A stretch of 64,000 bases of DNA from Aquitalea magnusonii (GCF_002217795.2 NZ_AP018823.1:4650001-4714000); one strand, 5' to 3'. Shown: positions 17,799 through 33,588, counted from the first letter of the stretch. Numbers and translations: made by a program. Notes: a model not told the origin generated them from the letters alone.

Positions 17799-18230
17799 GT
17801 GGCAAAGAAAATTGTCGGCTATGTAAAGCTGCAAGTGCCCGCTGGTAAGGCCAACCCGTCTCCTCCGATCGGTCCGGCCCTGGGTCAGCGTGGTCTGAAC
17901 ATTATGGAATTCTGCAAGGCGTTCAACGCCCAGACTCAAGGCATCGAGCCGGGTCTGCCGATTCCGGTTGTGATCACTGCTTATGCAGACAAGTCCTTCA
18001 CCTTCATCATGAAGACGCCGCCGGCGACCATTCTGCTGAAGAAGGCTGCTGGTATCAAGTCCGGTTCCGCCAAGCCGCATACCGATAAGGTTGGCAAGGT
18101 AAGCCGTGCTCAGCTGGAAGAAATCGCCAAGACCAAGCAGCCGGATCTGACCGCTGCTGATCTGGACGCTGCTGTTCGCACCATCGCCGGCTCCGCCCGT
18201 TCGATGGGTCTTGAAGTGGAGGGTGTGTAA
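17799..18230 (+). CDS. rplK: 50S ribosomal protein L11
   Basis: L11 is the GTPase-centre protein that binds 23S rRNA with L10-L12 and is needed for RelA activation. The 143 residues open with [22 protein letters not shown] and end in the RNA-binding domain ([15 protein letters not shown]). The start is GTG, preceded by TAGGAG. Its stop abuts the rplA ATG. Confidence 0.98.
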   Translation: MAKKIVGYVKLQVPAGKANPSPPIGPALGQRGLNIMEFCKAFNAQTQGIEPGLPIPVVITAYADKSFTFIMKTPPATILLKKAAGIKSGSAKPHTDKVGKVSRAQLEEIAKTKQPDLTAADLDAAVRTIAGSARSMGLEVEGV

Positions 18231-18926
18231 ATGGCCAAGATTTCCAAGCGCCTGCAAACCCTGAAGGCAACTGTTGATCGCAACAAGCTGTACGCTGTTG
18301 AAGAAGCAATTGCTCTGGTTAAGTCCGCTGCTACCGCCAAGTTTGACGAGTCCATCGATGTGGCCGTTAATCTGGGTGTTGATCCGCGTAAATCCGACCA
18401 GGTTGTACGTGGCTCCGTAGTTCTGCCGCGTGGTACCGGTAAGTCCGTACGCGTTGCTGTATTTGCTCAAGGTGCCAACGCCGAAGCCGCCAAGGCTGCC
18501 GGTGCTGAAGTTGTCGGTTTCGACGACCTGGCCGAGCAAGTAAAAGCTGGCAACCTGGACTTCGACGTGGTGATTGCCTCCCCGGATGCAATGCGCGTTG
18601 TTGGTCAGCTGGGTCAAATCCTCGGCCCGCGTGGCCTGATGCCGAACCCGAAGGTTGGTACTGTTACCCCGAACGTTGCCGAAGCGGTTAAAAACGCTAA
18701 GGCCGGTCAGGTTCAATACCGTACCGACAAGGCTGGTATCATTCACGCCACCATCGGCCGTGCTTCCTTCGAAGCCGAAGCTCTGCGTGAAAACTTTACC
18801 GCTCTGGTAGATGCCCTGGTGAAAGCCAAGCCGGCCGCTGCCAAGGGTGTGTATCTGAAAAAGATCGCCGTATCCAGCACCATGGGTATTGGCGCTCGTG
18901 TAGATACCAGCTCCGTCAGCGCTTAA
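18231..18926 (+). CDS. rplA: 50S ribosomal protein L1
   Basis: L1 forms the mobile L1 stalk at the E site and, in known systems, represses translation of its own rplKA mRNA. The 231 residues include the family signature near [19 protein letters not shown]. The TAAATG junction with rplK implies coupling. It is followed by an unusual 344-bp stretch holding hairpins, the L10 leader and a tRNA gene. Confidence 0.98.
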   Translation: MAKISKRLQTLKATVDRNKLYAVEEAIALVKSAATAKFDESIDVAVNLGVDPRKSDQVVRGSVVLPRGTGKSVRVAVFAQGANAEAAKAAGAEVVGFDDLAEQVKAGNLDFDVVIASPDAMRVVGQLGQILGPRGLMPNPKVGTVTPNVAEAVKNAKAGQVQYRTDKAGIIHATIGRASFEAEALRENFTALVDALVKAKPAAAKGVYLKKIAVSSTMGIGARVDTSSVSA

Positions 18927-18940
18927 GTTGATGTGAGTGC

Positions 18941-18996
18941 GGCGAGGTGGCGTGCCACCTTGCCACTGGCTTTGGGCTGGCAGGCTTGCCTGCCAG
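18941..18996 (+). repeat. two tandem strong hairpins between rplA and the L10 leader
   Basis: GGCGAGGTGGC/GCCACCTTGCC (18941-18964) and CTGGCAGGC/GCCTGCCAG (18977-18996) each form near-perfect stems with very small loops. Neither has a U-run. They may serve as processing sites, partial attenuators or 3' end stabilisers for rplKA mRNA. Confidence 0.6.
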
Positions 18997-18997
18997 A

Positions 18998-19075
18998 TTG
19001 TCAAAGACCGTAGGAGCCGCAAGGCTTAATCGCAAGTCACTGCCCGGTGGCCTGCATCCTGCGCAGATGGTGTAC
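18998..19075 (+). promoter_or_regulatory. ribosomal L10 leader (autoregulatory RNA element)
   Basis: The stretch AAAGACCGTAGGAGC and the later CCTGCGCAGATGGTG match the core of the L10 leader that binds the L10-(L12)4 complex. ACCGT-AGGA (19007-19015) pairs with TCCT...ATGGT (19057-19071), and AGCC-GCAA-GGCT makes an internal hairpin with a GNRA loop. In other bacteria this element represses rplJL translation. Here a complete tRNA-Thr gene lies between it and rplJ. Confidence 0.75.
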
Positions 19076-19103
19076 CCGAAAGTAGGCTTCTGAAGAGTTC
19101 AGG

Positions 19104-19178
<75 letters not shown>

Positions 19179-19270
19179 GTTTCCCTTCTCTATGTTGTCT
19201 CCTGATACAGGTCGCCGCTGCAAAGCGGAGCAGAAATCATTCTGCTTCATTTCAGTCTAGGAGATAGACC

Positions 19271-19765
19271 TTGAGTCTCAATATCGAAGATAAAAAGGCA
19301 GTCGTTGCTGCTGTAGCTGCCGAGCTGGCCGCTGCACAGACCCTCGTCATCGCCGAATATCGGGGCATCGAGGTAAGCAGCATGACCAAGCTGCGCGCTC
19401 AAGCGCGTGAGCAAGGCGTTTACCTGCGCGTTCTGAAGAACACGCTGGTTCGCCGTGCGGTTGCTGGTACCCAATTCGAAGCGCTGGCCGAACAAATGGT
19501 TGGCCCGCTCGTTTACGGTATCTCTGCCGATCCGGTTGCTGCTGCCAAGGTGCTGCATCAATTTGCCAAGGCTGACGACAAGATCATCGTCAAGGCAGGT
19601 TCCTACAATGGCGCGGTACTGAATGCTGCTCAGGTTGCTGAGTTGGCGTCCATCCCGAGCCGCGAAGAACTGCTGTCCAAGCTCCTCTACGTTATGCAAG
19701 CTCCGGTTGCTGGCTTCGCCCGCGCCCTGGCTGCATTGGCAGAGAAGCAAGCCGAAGCCGCTTAA
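19271..19765 (+). CDS. rplJ: 50S ribosomal protein L10
   Basis: L10 anchors the L12 dimers of the ribosomal stalk to 23S rRNA. The 164-residue protein begins [19 protein letters not shown] and has the alanine-rich helical C-terminus that binds L12. The start codon is TTG, placed after AGGAGATAGACC; no ATG gives the conserved N-terminus. A small hairpin (AGCAGAA/TTCTGCT, 19229-19246) lies just upstream. Expression is probably tied to the L10 leader, subject to the intervening tRNA. Confidence 0.97.
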   Translation: MSLNIEDKKAVVAAVAAELAAAQTLVIAEYRGIEVSSMTKLRAQAREQGVYLRVLKNTLVRRAVAGTQFEALAEQMVGPLVYGISADPVAAAKVLHQFAKADDKIIVKAGSYNGAVLNAAQVAELASIPSREELLSKLLYVMQAPVAGFARALAALAEKQAEAA

Positions 19766-19801
19766 CTTATTTGATTCTTATAGAATTCAGGAGATTTTTA
19801 C

Positions 19802-20173
19802 ATGGCAATCACCAAAGAAGACATCCTCGAAGCCGTTGCTGGCCTGACCGTTATGGAACTGAACGACCTGGTTAAGGCGTTCGAAGAGAAGTTCGGCGTT
19901 TCCGCTGCTGCCGTTGCCGTTGCTGGCCCGGCTGCTGGTGGCGCTGCTGCTGCTGAAGAAAAGACCGAGTTCGACGTTGTTCTGACCGCTGCTGGCGACA
20001 ACAAGGTTAACGTGATCAAGGTTGTTCGTGCTATCACCGGCCTGGGCCTGAAGGAAGCCAAGGACATGGTTGACGGCGCTCCGAAGACCGTGAAAGAAGG
20101 CGTAGCCAAGGCTGAAGCCGAAGAAGTTCTGAAGCAACTGACCGAAGCCGGTGCCAAGGCTGAAATCAAATAA
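19802..20173 (+). CDS. rplL: 50S ribosomal protein L7/L12
   Basis: This is the multi-copy stalk protein that recruits translational GTPases. The 123 residues show the N-terminal dimerisation domain, an Ala/Gly-rich hinge (about 36-50) and the C-terminal factor-binding domain ([19 protein letters not shown]). It is 36 bp downstream of rplJ with a good GGAG. Confidence 0.98.
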   Translation: MAITKEDILEAVAGLTVMELNDLVKAFEEKFGVSAAAVAVAGPAAGGAAAAEEKTEFDVVLTAAGDNKVNVIKVVRAITGLGLKEAKDMVDGAPKTVKEGVAKAEAEEVLKQLTEAGAKAEIK

Positions 20174-20174
20174 T

Positions 20175-20221
20175 CTTCTTTGAAAAAAGAAGGTGAGGCT
20201 GGCGGAGAAATCCGCCAGCCT
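20175..20221 (+). terminator. rplL-rpoB attenuator region (two hairpins)
   Basis: CTTCTTT/AAAGAAG (20175-20192) is followed by a strong stem, AGGCTGGCGGA (20196-20206) with TCCGCCAGCCT (20211-20221) around GAAA, then TATT. In enterobacteria this interval contains an attenuator and an RNase III site that set the L12:RNA polymerase ratio; the structure here suggests the same. Confidence 0.65.
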
Positions 20222-20327
20222 TATTGCGCTTGTAATTGGCCGAAACAAAGATAGTAAAAGCCAGCACTTACCGGCGTGGCTGCTGACTTTTGGTTTCTTG
20301 CGCCACTACCACCTCGATGGAGACTCT

Positions 20328-24503
<4,176 letters not shown>

Positions 24504-24513
24504 TTGGGTGAGA

Positions 24514-24536
24514 AGGCGCGGCATCATGCCGCGCCT
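24514..24536 (+). other. GC-rich intercistronic hairpin, rpoB-rpoC
   Basis: AGGCGCGGCA (24514-24523) and TGCCGCGCCT (24527-24536) form a perfect 10-bp stem with a 3-nt loop and no T-run. It may act in mRNA processing or stability rather than termination. Confidence 0.6.
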
Positions 24537-24559
24537 CCTGTCCCCTGACTGGAGACGCA

Positions 24560-27500
24560 ATGAAAGCTCTGCTCGACCTCTTTAAGCAAGTAACGCAAGA
24601 AGAAGAGTTTGATGCGATTAAAATCGGCATCGCTTCGCCCGACAAGATCCGTTCCTGGTCTTACGGTGAAGTCAAAAAGCCGGAAACCATCAACTATCGT
24701 ACCTTCAAGCCGGAACGCGACGGCCTGTTCTGCGCCCGTATCTTCGGGCCGGTAAAAGACTACGAATGCCTGTGCGGCAAATACAAGCGCCTGAAGCATC
24801 GCGGCGTCATCTGCGAAAAGTGTGGCGTTGAAGTCACCCTGTCCAAGGTGCGTCGCGAACGCATGGGCCATATCGAACTGGCCAGCCCGACCGCGCACAT
24901 CTGGTTCCTGAAGAGCCTGCCGTCCCGTCTGGGCATGGTGCTTGACATGACCCTGCGCGACATCGAACGCGTACTGTACTTCGAAGCATTTGTCGTGACC
25001 GATCCGGGCATGACTCCGCTGCAATACCGCCAGCTGCTGACCGAAGAAGACTTCCTGGACAAGGAAGACCAGTACGGCGAAGAATTCGTCGCCATGATGG
25101 GTGCCGAAGCCGTACGCGAACTCTTGAAGCGTCTGAACCTGGATACCGAGATCGAGACCCTGCGTCGCGAACTGGAAGCCACCAATTCCGACACCAAGAT
25201 CAAGAAGATCGCCAAGCGTCTGAAAGTACTGGAAGCCTTCCAGCGCTCCGGCATGAAGCCTGAATGGATGATTCTGGAAGTGCTGCCGGTACTGCCGCCG
25301 GAACTGCGTCCGCTGGTACCGCTGGATGGTGGCCGTTTCGCCACTTCCGACCTGAACGACCTGTATCGCCGCGTCATCAACCGTAACAACCGTCTGAAGC
25401 GCCTGCTGGAACTGCGCGCACCGGACATCATCGTGCGCAACGAAAAGCGCATGCTGCAGGAATCAGTTGACTCGCTGCTGGACAACGGTCGTCGTGGCAA
25501 GGCCATGACCGGCGCCAACAAGCGTCCGCTGAAGTCGCTGGCCGACATGATCAAGGGTAAGGGCGGTCGCTTCCGTCAGAACTTGCTGGGTAAGCGTGTC
25601 GACTACTCCGGCCGTTCGGTGATTACCGTAGGCCCGACCCTGCGTCTGCATCAGTGCGGCCTGCCGAAAAAGATGGCGCTGGAACTGTTCAAGCCCTTCA
25701 TCTTCCACAAGCTGGAAGTCATGGGCCTGGCCTCCACCATCAAGGCAGCCAAGAAGCTGGTAGAGCAGGAAGTGCCGGAAGTATGGGACATCCTGGAAGA
25801 CGTGATCCGCGAACATCCGGTCCTCTTGAACCGTGCGCCGACCCTGCACCGTCTGGGTATCCAGGCGTTCGAGCCGGTACTGATCGAAGGCAAGGCCATC
25901 CAGCTGCATCCGCTGGTCTGCGCGGCATTCAACGCCGACTTTGACGGTGACCAGATGGCCGTTCACGTGCCGCTGTCGCTGGAAGCGCAGATGGAAGCCC
26001 GCACCCTGATGCTGGCCACCAACAACGTGCTGTCCCCGGCCAACGGCGACCCGATCATCGTACCGTCCCAGGATATCGTGCTGGGTCTGTACTACATGAC
26101 CCGCGACAAGGTAAACGGCAAGGGTGAAGGCATGGTATTTGCCGACACCAAGGAAGTGCATCGCGCCTACGAAACCCGTCAGGTCGAGCTGGCTACCCGT
26201 ATTACCGTCCGCCTGAAGGAATGGGAAAAGGACGAGCAGGGCGAATTCCAGCCGGTGATTAAGCGCTACAACACCACGGTTGGTCGTGCCATCCTGTCGG
26301 ATATCTTGCCGAAGGGCCTGCCGTTCGAGCACATCAACAAGGCGCTGAAGAAGAAGGAAATCTCCAAGCTGATCAACGTATCGTTCCGCCGTTGCGGCAT
26401 CCGCGATACCGTGATCTTCGCCGACCAGTTGATGTACACCGGTTTTGCCTACTCCACCCGTGGCGGTATCTCCATTTGCGTGGACGACATGCAAATCCCG
26501 GGCAAGAAGGTCGAGCTGCTGGGCGAAGCCCAGAAGGAAGTCAAGGAAATCGAAGAACAGTACCGTCAAGGTCTGGTTACCCAGGGCGAACGCTACAACA
26601 AGGTAGTGGACATCTGGGGCCGTACCGGCGACAAGATCGCCAAGGCCATGATGGACGAGCTGTCCAAGCAGAAGGTGCTGGACCGCGACGGCAAGGAAGT
26701 CGATCAGGAATCCTTCAACTCCATTTACATGATGGCCGACTCTGGTGCGCGGGGTTCCGCAGCCCAGATCAAGCAGCTGGCCGGTATGCGGGGTCTGATG
26801 GCCAAGCCGGACGGCTCGATTATCGAAACGCCGATTACCGCCAACTTCCGTGAAGGCCTGACGGTTCTGCAGTACTTCATCTCCACTCACGGTGCGCGTA
26901 AGGGTCTGGCGGATACCGCCTTGAAGACTGCCAACTCCGGTTACCTGACGCGTCGTCTGGTTGACGTGACGCAGGATCTGGTGGTGATCGAAGACGACTG
27001 CGGCACCAGCAACGGCTTCACCATGAAGGCCGTGCTGCAAGGTGGTGACGTGATCGAAGCCCTGCGTGACCGTATTCTGGGTCGCGTGGCTGCAGTTGAC
27101 GTGGTGGACCCGTCCACTGGCGAAACCGTGTTGGAAGCCGGCACCTTGCTGGACGAGCAACTGGTTGACGTCATCGACAGCCTGGGTATCGACGAAGTCA
27201 AAGTCCGCACGGCCATTACTTGCGACACCCGTTATGGTCTGTGCGCCAAGTGCTACGGTCGCGACCTGGCACGCGGCAAGCGCGTGAACGCCGGTGAAGC
27301 CGTCGGTGTGATTGCCGCCCAGTCGATTGGTGAGCCGGGTACCCAGCTGACCATGCGTACCTTCCACATCGGTGGTGCCGCGTCGCGAAATGCCGCAGCC
27401 AGCCAGGTTGAAGGTAAGTCGAACGGTACCGTACGCTTCTCCAGCCAGATGCGTTATGTCGCCAACACCAAGGGCGAGCTGATTGTCATCACCCGTTCCG

Positions 27501-28750
27501 GTGAAGTGGTGATCCATGACGATATGGGCCGTGAGCGCGAACGTCACAAAGTACCGTACGGTGCCACGCTGATGGTAACCGACGGTCTGGTGATCAAGGC
27601 CGGTGCAGTCCTGGCAACCTGGGACCCGCACACCCGTCCGATCATCACCGAGTACGCTGGCCGCGTGAAGTTCGAAAACGTGGAAGAGGGCAACACCGTT
27701 GCCAAGCAGACCGACGAAGTGACCGGTCTGTCCACCCTGGTGGTTATCGATCCGAAGCGTCGTGCCGGTTCGCAGTCCAAGATGCTGCGTCCGCTGGTGA
27801 AGCTGCTGGACGAGAATGGTCTGGAAGTGAAGCTGGCAGGTTCGGATGCTTCGGTATCCATCACCTTCCAGGTGGGCGCCATCATTACCGTGCGTGACGG
27901 TCAGGAAGTGGGCAAGGGTGAAGTGCTGGCCCGTATCCCGCAAGAATCGTCCAAGACCCGTGACATTACCGGTGGTCTGCCGCGTGTGGCCGAGCTGTTC
28001 GAAGCCCGTTCGCCGAAGGATGCCGGCATGCTGGCCGAGGTGACCGGTACCGTTTCCTTCGGTAAGGACACCAAGGGCAAACAGCGTCTGATCATCACCG
28101 ATCTGGAAGGCAATGGTTACGAAAACCTGATCCCGAAAGACAAGCACGTACTGGTACACGATGGTCAGGTCGTCAACCGTGGTGAACTGATTGTCGATGG
28201 TCCGGTTGATCCGCACGACATCCTGCGTCTGCAAGGTATCGAAGCGCTGGCACGTTACATCGTCCAGGAAGTTCAGGAAGTGTACCGTCTGCAAGGTGTG
28301 AAGATTAACGACAAGCACATCGAAGTGATCATTCGCCAGATGCTGCGTCGTGTCATCATCTCCGACAGCGGCGACACCGAGTTCATCCAGGGTGAACAGG
28401 TAGAACGTGCCGACGTGCTGGAAATGAATGACAAGATGCTGGCCGAAGGCAAGGAACCTGCCCAGTTCGAGAACATCCTGCTGGGTATTACCAAGGCTTC
28501 CCTGTCCACCGACTCCTTCATCTCGGCGGCTTCCTTCCAGGAAACCACCCGCGTGCTGACCGAAGCAGCGATCATGGGCAAGAAGGACGATCTGCGCGGT
28601 CTGAAGGAAAACGTGATCGTGGGTCGACTGATCCCGGCTGGTACTGGTTTGGCTTACCACCGCACCCGTCGTCGTCAGGGCTTGGGTCTGGACACTTCCG
28701 GTTCCCAACTGTTGGAAGAGCAAGTGGATGAAGTAGAAAACAACAGCTGA
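24560..28750 (+). CDS. rpoC: DNA-directed RNA polymerase subunit beta'
   Basis: This is the largest RNA polymerase subunit, which holds the catalytic Mg ions in [12 protein letters not shown] (about 457-468). The 1396 residues include the N-terminal zinc ribbon (Cys70, 72, 85, 88), the second zinc site ([18 protein letters not shown]) and bridge-helix/trigger-loop sequence ([16 protein letters not shown]). It ends in the terminator at 28777. Confidence 0.98.
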   Translation: MKALLDLFKQVTQEEEFDAIKIGIASPDKIRSWSYGEVKKPETINYRTFKPERDGLFCARIFGPVKDYECLCGKYKRLKHRGVICEKCGVEVTLSKVRRERMGHIELASPTAHIWFLKSLPSRLGMVLDMTLRDIERVLYFEAFVVTDPGMTPLQYRQLLTEEDFLDKEDQYGEEFVAMMGAEAVRELLKRLNLDTEIETLRRELEATNSDTKIKKIAKRLKVLEAFQRSGMKPEWMILEVLPVLPPELRPLVPLDGGRFATSDLNDLYRRVINRNNRLKRLLELRAPDIIVRNEKRMLQESVDSLLDNGRRGKAMTGANKRPLKSLADMIKGKGGRFRQNLLGKRVDYSGRSVITVGPTLRLHQCGLPKKMALELFKPFIFHKLEVMGLASTIKAAKKLVEQEVPEVWDILEDVIREHPVLLNRAPTLHRLGIQAFEPVLIEGKAIQLHPLVCAAFNADFDGDQMAVHVPLSLEAQMEARTLMLATNNVLSPANGDPIIVPSQDIVLGLYYMTRDKVNGKGEGMVFADTKEVHRAYETRQVELATRITVRLKEWEKDEQGEFQPVIKRYNTTVGRAILSDILPKGLPFEHINKALKKKEISKLINVSFRRCGIRDTVIFADQLMYTGFAYSTRGGISICVDDMQIPGKKVELLGEAQKEVKEIEEQYRQGLVTQGERYNKVVDIWGRTGDKIAKAMMDELSKQKVLDRDGKEVDQESFNSIYMMADSGARGSAAQIKQLAGMRGLMAKPDGSIIETPITANFREGLTVLQYFISTHGARKGLADTALKTANSGYLTRRLVDVTQDLVVIEDDCGTSNGFTMKAVLQGGDVIEALRDRILGRVAAVDVVDPSTGETVLEAGTLLDEQLVDVIDSLGIDEVKVRTAITCDTRYGLCAKCYGRDLARGKRVNAGEAVGVIAAQSIGEPGTQLTMRTFHIGGAASRNAAASQVEGKSNGTVRFSSQMRYVANTKGELIVITRSGEVVIHDDMGRERERHKVPYGATLMVTDGLVIKAGAVLATWDPHTRPIITEYAGRVKFENVEEGNTVAKQTDEVTGLSTLVVIDPKRRAGSQSKMLRPLVKLLDENGLEVKLAGSDASVSITFQVGAIITVRDGQEVGKGEVLARIPQESSKTRDITGGLPRVAELFEARSPKDAGMLAEVTGTVSFGKDTKGKQRLIITDLEGNGYENLIPKDKHVLVHDGQVVNRGELIVDGPVDPHDILRLQGIEALARYIVQEVQEVYRLQGVKINDKHIEVIIRQMLRRVIISDSGDTEFIQGEQVERADVLEMNDKMLAEGKEPAQFENILLGITKASLSTDSFISAASFQETTRVLTEAAIMGKKDDLRGLKENVIVGRLIPAGTGLAYHRTRRRQGLGLDTSGSQLLEEQVDEVENNS

Positions 28751-28776
28751 TTGCTCCAAAAAGCTGCAGTTGTTGA

Positions 28777-28823
28777 AAAAACGCTGCGCCTTCAACGGTT
28801 AACGTTGCAGGTGCGGCGTTTTT
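28777..28823 (+). terminator. rpoC intrinsic terminator
   Basis: AAAAACGCTGCGCC (28777-28790) pairs with GGTGCGGCGTTTTT (28810-28823), with two G-U pairs; the loop is 19 nt. It ends the rplJL-rpoBC transcript. Confidence 0.85.
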
Positions 28824-28826
28824 CAT

Positions 28827-28856
28827 TTGACGATAAGTATTTGACTAAAATATAAT
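28827..28856 (+). promoter_or_regulatory. sigma-70 promoter of the str operon
   Basis: TTGACG (28827-28832), an 18-nt spacer and a consensus TATAAT (28851-28856) lie 58 bp upstream of rpsL, starting right after the rpoC terminator. Confidence 0.85.
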
Positions 28857-28914
28857 CCTCCGTCCTTCTGGAGACGTGTTGTCTACAGAATGAATCAACT
28901 AGGAACTGATAGTA

Positions 28915-29286
28915 ATGCCAACCATTAACCAACTCGTTCGCAAGGGCCGTACGGTCCTGACCGTGAACAGCAAGGTGCCTGCGCTGGAAGCCTGCCCGCA
29001 GAAGCGTGGCGTGTGCACCCGTGTTTACACCACCACCCCGAAAAAGCCGAACTCCGCTCTGCGTAAAGTGTGCAAGGTTCGTCTGACCAACGGTTTCGAA
29101 GTGATTTCCTACATCGGTGGTGAAGGCCACAACCTGCAGGAACACTCGGTAGTGCTGATCCGTGGCGGTCGTGTAAAAGACTTGCCGGGTGTGCGTTACC
29201 ACACCGTACGCGGCTCCCTGGACACCGCAGGTGTTAAGGACCGTAAGCAATCCCGTTCCAAATACGGTGCTAAGCGTCCTAAATAA
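28915..29286 (+). CDS. rpsL: 30S ribosomal protein S12
   Basis: S12 is a decoding-centre protein and the classic streptomycin-resistance locus. The 123 residues ([11 protein letters not shown]...) contain [10 protein letters not shown] with Lys43 and the loop [14 protein letters not shown]. Both regions read as wild-type (drug-sensitive) residues. It is the first gene of the str operon. Confidence 0.98.
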   Translation: MPTINQLVRKGRTVLTVNSKVPALEACPQKRGVCTRVYTTTPKKPNSALRKVCKVRLTNGFEVISYIGGEGHNLQEHSVVLIRGGRVKDLPGVRYHTVRGSLDTAGVKDRKQSRSKYGAKRPK

Positions 29287-29385
29287 TTGGGATGTACTGG
29301 CGGCGGCCTGAGGTCGTCGAGTAAGTGGCTGCTTTGATATGGGTGGTCATGAGCACTAGCTCAACTGAATAATGAAGGAAGTAAC

Positions 29386-29856
29386 ATGCCAAGACGCAGA
29401 GAAGTCCCCAAGCGCGAGATTCTGCCGGATCCGAAGTTCGGTTCCCAAGATCTGTCCAAGTTCATGAACGTAGTGATGATCGACGGCAAGAAAGCCGTTG
29501 CAGAGCGCATCATCTACGGCGCACTGGAACAGATCGAAAAGAAAACCGGCAAGAGCGCACTGGAAGTGTTCAATACCGCACTGTCCAATGCCAAGCCGGT
29601 TGTTGAAGTAAAAAGCCGCCGTGTAGGTGGTGCAAACTATCAAGTTCCTGTTGAAGTTCGTCCGTCCCGTCGTATGGCTCTGGCCATGCGCTGGCTGCGT
29701 GATGCTGCGCGTAAGCGTGGCGAAAAGTCCATGGACCTGCGCCTTGCCGGTGAGCTGATCGACGCTGCCGAAGGTCGTGGCGGCGCCATGAAGAAGCGTG
29801 ATGAAGTGCATCGTATGGCAGAAGCCAACAAGGCCTTCTCTCACTTCCGCTTCTAA
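29386..29856 (+). CDS. rpsG: 30S ribosomal protein S7
   Basis: S7 is a primary assembly protein of the 30S head. The 156 residues begin [21 protein letters not shown] 99-nt rpsL-rpsG spacer resembles in length the enterobacterial spacer that S7 binds for feedback; it contains GC-rich pairing around 29297-29320, but I could not confirm the S7 target. Confidence 0.98.
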   Translation: MPRRREVPKREILPDPKFGSQDLSKFMNVVMIDGKKAVAERIIYGALEQIEKKTGKSALEVFNTALSNAKPVVEVKSRRVGGANYQVPVEVRPSRRMALAMRWLRDAARKRGEKSMDLRLAGELIDAAEGRGGAMKKRDEVHRMAEANKAFSHFRF

Positions 29857-29883
29857 GCTCAACCACACAATAAGGTGTAGATC

Positions 29884-31980
29884 GTGGCTAGAAAGACCCC
29901 CATTGAGCGCTACCGTAATATCGGTATCTCCGCTCACATTGACGCCGGTAAGACAACCACTACCGAGCGTATTCTGTTTTACACCGGTGTTAACCACAAG
30001 ATCGGTGAAGTGCATGATGGCGCCGCCACCATGGACTGGATGGAACAGGAACAGGAGCGTGGTATCACCATCACCTCCGCTGCTACCACTACCTTCTGGA
30101 AAGGTATGGGCATGCAGTTCCCGGAACATCGCTTCAACATCATCGACACCCCGGGCCACGTGGACTTTACCATTGAGGTAGAGCGTTCCATGCGTGTACT
30201 GGACGGTGCCGTCATGGTTTACTGCGCTGTGGGTGGTGTTCAGCCTCAGTCCGAAACCGTATGGCGTCAGGCCAACAAGTACAAGGTTCCGCGTATTGCC
30301 TTCGTGAACAAGATGGACCGTCAAGGTGCCAACTTCTTCCGCGCCGTAGAGCAGGTGAAAACCCGTCTGCGTGGCAATCCGGTGCCTATCGTTGTGCCGA
30401 TCGGTGCTGAAGATGGCTTCGAAGGCGTGGTTGACCTGCTGAAGATGAAGGCCATCATCTGGGATGAAGCTTCCCAGGGCATGAAGTTCGAATACGGCGA
30501 AATCCCGGTTGACCTGGTTTCCGTTGCTGAAGAATGGCGCGAGAAGATGGTTGAAGCCGCGGCCGAAGTCAGCGACGAAATGATGGACAAGTACCTGGGC
30601 GGCGAAACGCTGACCGAGGAAGAAATCGTTGCTGGTCTGCGTGCCCGTACCCTGCGCTGCGAAATCCAGCCGATGCTGTGTGGTTCCGCATTCAAGAACA
30701 AGGGTGTACAGCGCATGCTGGACGCCGTGATCGAACTGCTGCCGTCGCCGACTGAAGTTCCGGCGATCAAGGGTGAAGTCGACGGTGTTGAAGCCGAGCG
30801 TCACGCTTCGGATGACGAGCCGTTCTCCGCGCTGGCATTCAAGCTGATGAACGACCCGTACGTAGGTCAGCTGACCTTCTTCCGCGTTTACTCTGGCGTG
30901 GTTCAATCCGGTGATACCGTAATGAACTCCGTGAAGGGCAAGAAGGAACGTATCGGCCGTATCGTTCAGATGCACGCTAACGACCGTAAGGAAATCGAAG
31001 AAGTACGCGCTGGTGACATCGCTGCTGCTATCGGCCTGAAGGAAGTGACCACCGGTGAAACCCTGTGTGCCGTTGATGCGCCTATCGTGCTGGAACGCAT
31101 GGAATTCCCGGATCCGGTAATTCACGTTGCCGTTGAGCCGAAGACCAAGGCCGACCAGGAAAAGATGGGCGTTGCCCTGAACCGCCTGGCCAAGGAAGAC
31201 CCGTCCTTCCGCGTACGCACTGACGAAGAGTCCGGTCAGACCATCATTTCCGGTATGGGTGAACTGCACCTGGAAATTCTGGTTGACCGTATGAAGCGTG
31301 AGTTCGGCGTTGAAGCCAACGTGGGTGCTCCGCAGGTTGCTTACCGCGAAACCATTACCAAGACTGTTACCGACGTGCAAGGTAAGCACGCCAAGCAGTC
31401 CGGCGGTAAGGGTCAGTACGGTGATTGTACGATTACCCTGGAGCCGTCCGGCGAAGGTAATGGCTACAAGTTCATCGACGAGATCAAGGGTGGTGTGATT
31501 CCGCGTGAATTCATTCCTTCCGTTGACAAGGGTATCCGCAACTCGCTGAACAACGGCATTCTGGCTGGCTTCCCGGTGGTTGATGTCACTGTACGTCTGA
31601 CTTTCGGTTCCTACCACGACGTTGACTCTTCGCAGATCGCCTTCGAACTGGCCGGTTCCATCGCCTTCAAGGAAGCCATGCGCCGTGCCGGCCCGTGCAT
31701 CCTCGAGCCGATGATGGCCGTTGAAGTTGAAACGCCGGAAGAGTACATGGGCGACGTGATGGGCGACCTGAACCGTCGTCGCGGCATCGTGCAAGGTATG
31801 GACGATGATGGTCTGGGTGGCAAGAAGATCAAGGCCGAAGTACCGCTGGCCGAGATGTTCGGTTACTCCACCGACCTGCGTTCCGCTACCCAGGGTCGTG
31901 CTACCTACTCCATGGAGTTCAAGCACTACTCCGAAGCGCCGAAGCATATCGCTGAAGCCGTGATGGCCGCCAAGAAGTAA
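29884..31980 (+). CDS. fusA: elongation factor G
   Basis: This translocase GTPase of 698 residues has G1 [10 protein letters not shown] (17-26), G3 DTPGHVDF and NKMDRQG, followed by domains II-V. The start is GTG (29884) after a TAAGGTG-like site. It is co-transcribed with rpsL-rpsG and followed by tuf after 74 nt containing a CTGGCCG/CGGCCAG hairpin. Confidence 0.98.
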   Translation: MARKTPIERYRNIGISAHIDAGKTTTTERILFYTGVNHKIGEVHDGAATMDWMEQEQERGITITSAATTTFWKGMGMQFPEHRFNIIDTPGHVDFTIEVERSMRVLDGAVMVYCAVGGVQPQSETVWRQANKYKVPRIAFVNKMDRQGANFFRAVEQVKTRLRGNPVPIVVPIGAEDGFEGVVDLLKMKAIIWDEASQGMKFEYGEIPVDLVSVAEEWREKMVEAAAEVSDEMMDKYLGGETLTEEEIVAGLRARTLRCEIQPMLCGSAFKNKGVQRMLDAVIELLPSPTEVPAIKGEVDGVEAERHASDDEPFSALAFKLMNDPYVGQLTFFRVYSGVVQSGDTVMNSVKGKKERIGRIVQMHANDRKEIEEVRAGDIAAAIGLKEVTTGETLCAVDAPIVLERMEFPDPVIHVAVEPKTKADQEKMGVALNRLAKEDPSFRVRTDEESGQTIISGMGELHLEILVDRMKREFGVEANVGAPQVAYRETITKTVTDVQGKHAKQSGGKGQYGDCTITLEPSGEGNGYKFIDEIKGGVIPREFIPSVDKGIRNSLNNGILAGFPVVDVTVRLTFGSYHDVDSSQIAFELAGSIAFKEAMRRAGPCILEPMMAVEVETPEEYMGDVMGDLNRRRGIVQGMDDDGLGGKKIKAEVPLAEMFGYSTDLRSATQGRATYSMEFKHYSEAPKHIAEAVMAAKK

Positions 31981-32054
31981 TGCGCGCTGAAGCTGGCCGG
32001 CGTCAGAGTCGGCCAGTTCTGATCTAATGTTCTTTAATTAAGGATTTTTGCAAA

Positions 32055-33245
32055 ATGGCAAAAGAAAAGTTTGAGCGGACCAAACCGCACGTAAACGTCG
32101 GCACCATCGGTCACGTTGACCATGGTAAGACCACCCTGACCGCAGCGATCACCACCATTCTGTCCAAGAAGTTCGGTGGCGAAGCCAAGGACTACTCCCA
32201 GATCGACAGCGCGCCGGAAGAAAAGGCACGTGGTATTACCATTAATACCGCACACGTAGAATACGAAACCGAGTCCCGTCACTACGCTCACGTAGACTGC
32301 CCGGGTCACGCCGACTACGTTAAGAACATGATTACCGGTGCTGCCCAGATGGACGGCGCAATCCTGGTGTGCTCCGCAGCTGACGGCCCGATGCCGCAAA
32401 CCCGCGAACACATCCTGCTGTCCCGTCAGGTTGGCGTACCGTACATCATCGTTTACCTGAACAAGGCTGACCTGGTTGACGACGCTGAACTGCTGGAACT
32501 GGTTGAAATGGAAGTGCGCGATCTGCTGTCTTCCTACGACTTCCCGGGCGACGACACTCCGGTAGTAATCGGTTCCGCTCGTCTGGCACTGGAAGGCGAC
32601 CAATCCGAAATGGGCGAACCGTCCATCTTCCGTCTGGCTGCTGCACTGGACTCCTACATCCCGACGCCGGAACGTGCTGTTGACAAGCCGTTCCTGCTGC
32701 CGATCGAAGACGTATTCTCCATCTCCGGTCGTGGTACTGTAGTAACCGGTCGTGTAGAGCGCGGTATCGTCAAAGTTGGTGAAGAACTGGAAATCGTAGG
32801 CCTGAAGGCAACTGCGAAGACCACCTGCACCGGCGTTGAAATGTTCCGCAAGCTGCTGGACCAAGGCCAGGCTGGTGACAACGTAGGCGTACTGCTGCGT
32901 GGTACCAAGCGTGAAGACGTAGAACGTGGCCAAGTACTGGCCAAGCCGGGCACCATCACCCCGCACACCAAGTTTGGCGCATCCGTATACGTGCTGAGCA
33001 AGGATGAAGGCGGTCGCCACACCCCGTTCTTCGCCAACTACCGTCCGCAGTTCTACTTCCGTACAACCGACGTGACCGGTGCTGTAAGCCTGGCCGAAGG
33101 CGTGGAAATGGTAATGCCGGGTGACAACGTAGAAATCACCGTAGAACTGATCGCCCCGATCGCTATGGAAGAAGGTCTGCGTTTCGCGATCCGTGAAGGT
33201 GGCCGTACTGTTGGCGCCGGCGTTGTTGCCAAAATCATCGCCTAA
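32055..33245 (+). CDS. tuf: elongation factor Tu (str-operon copy)
   Basis: This second copy of EF-Tu has the same amino-acid sequence as the product of 15463-16653. Nucleotides 32073-33223 are identical to the other copy; only codons at the extreme 5' end (GCA AAA ... TTT) and 3' end (GTT GTT GCC AAA ATC ATC GCC TAA) differ. rpsJ begins 14 nt downstream, so the str and S10 operons are probably joined here. Confidence 0.98.
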   Translation: MAKEKFERTKPHVNVGTIGHVDHGKTTLTAAITTILSKKFGGEAKDYSQIDSAPEEKARGITINTAHVEYETESRHYAHVDCPGHADYVKNMITGAAQMDGAILVCSAADGPMPQTREHILLSRQVGVPYIIVYLNKADLVDDAELLELVEMEVRDLLSSYDFPGDDTPVVIGSARLALEGDQSEMGEPSIFRLAAALDSYIPTPERAVDKPFLLPIEDVFSISGRGTVVTGRVERGIVKVGEELEIVGLKATAKTTCTGVEMFRKLLDQGQAGDNVGVLLRGTKREDVERGQVLAKPGTITPHTKFGASVYVLSKDEGGRHTPFFANYRPQFYFRTTDVTGAVSLAEGVEMVMPGDNVEITVELIAPIAMEEGLRFAIREGGRTVGAGVVAKIIA

Positions 33246-33259
33246 TCGGAGCCGATATT

Positions 33260-33571
33260 ATGCAAAGCCAGAAAATCCGCATCCGCCTGAAGGCTTTCGA
33301 TTACAACCTGATCGATCGTTCCGCCCAGGAAATCGTTGAAACCGCCAAGCGTACCGGCGCTGTTGTTAAGGGCCCGGTTCCGCTGCCGACCAAAATCGAG
33401 CGTTTCAACGTGCTGCGTTCCCCGCACGTGAACAAGACTTCCCGCGACCAGCTGGAAATCCGTACTCACCTGCGTCTGATGGACATCGTAGATCCGACCG
33501 ACAAGACTGTTGATGCTCTGATGAAGCTCGACCTGCCGGCCGGTGTGGATGTGGAAATCAAGCTGCAGTAA
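33260..33571 (+). CDS. rpsJ: 30S ribosomal protein S10 (NusE)
   Basis: S10 is a 30S head protein and a transcription antitermination partner of NusB/NusG. The 103 residues ([19 protein letters not shown]) have full family length. There is no room upstream for the classical S10 leader, since tuf ends 14 nt before; a large spacer with hairpins follows instead. Confidence 0.98.
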   Translation: MQSQKIRIRLKAFDYNLIDRSAQEIVETAKRTGAVVKGPVPLPTKIERFNVLRSPHVNKTSRDQLEIRTHLRLMDIVDPTDKTVDALMKLDLPAGVDVEIKLQ

Positions 33572-33588
33572 TGACAAGAAATAGGCTG

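Noticed and set aside
20193..20327. 45-residue N-terminal extension of rpoB
   Set aside because: It lies within the rplL-rpoB attenuator and does not resemble beta subunits; [13 protein letters not shown] is the family start.
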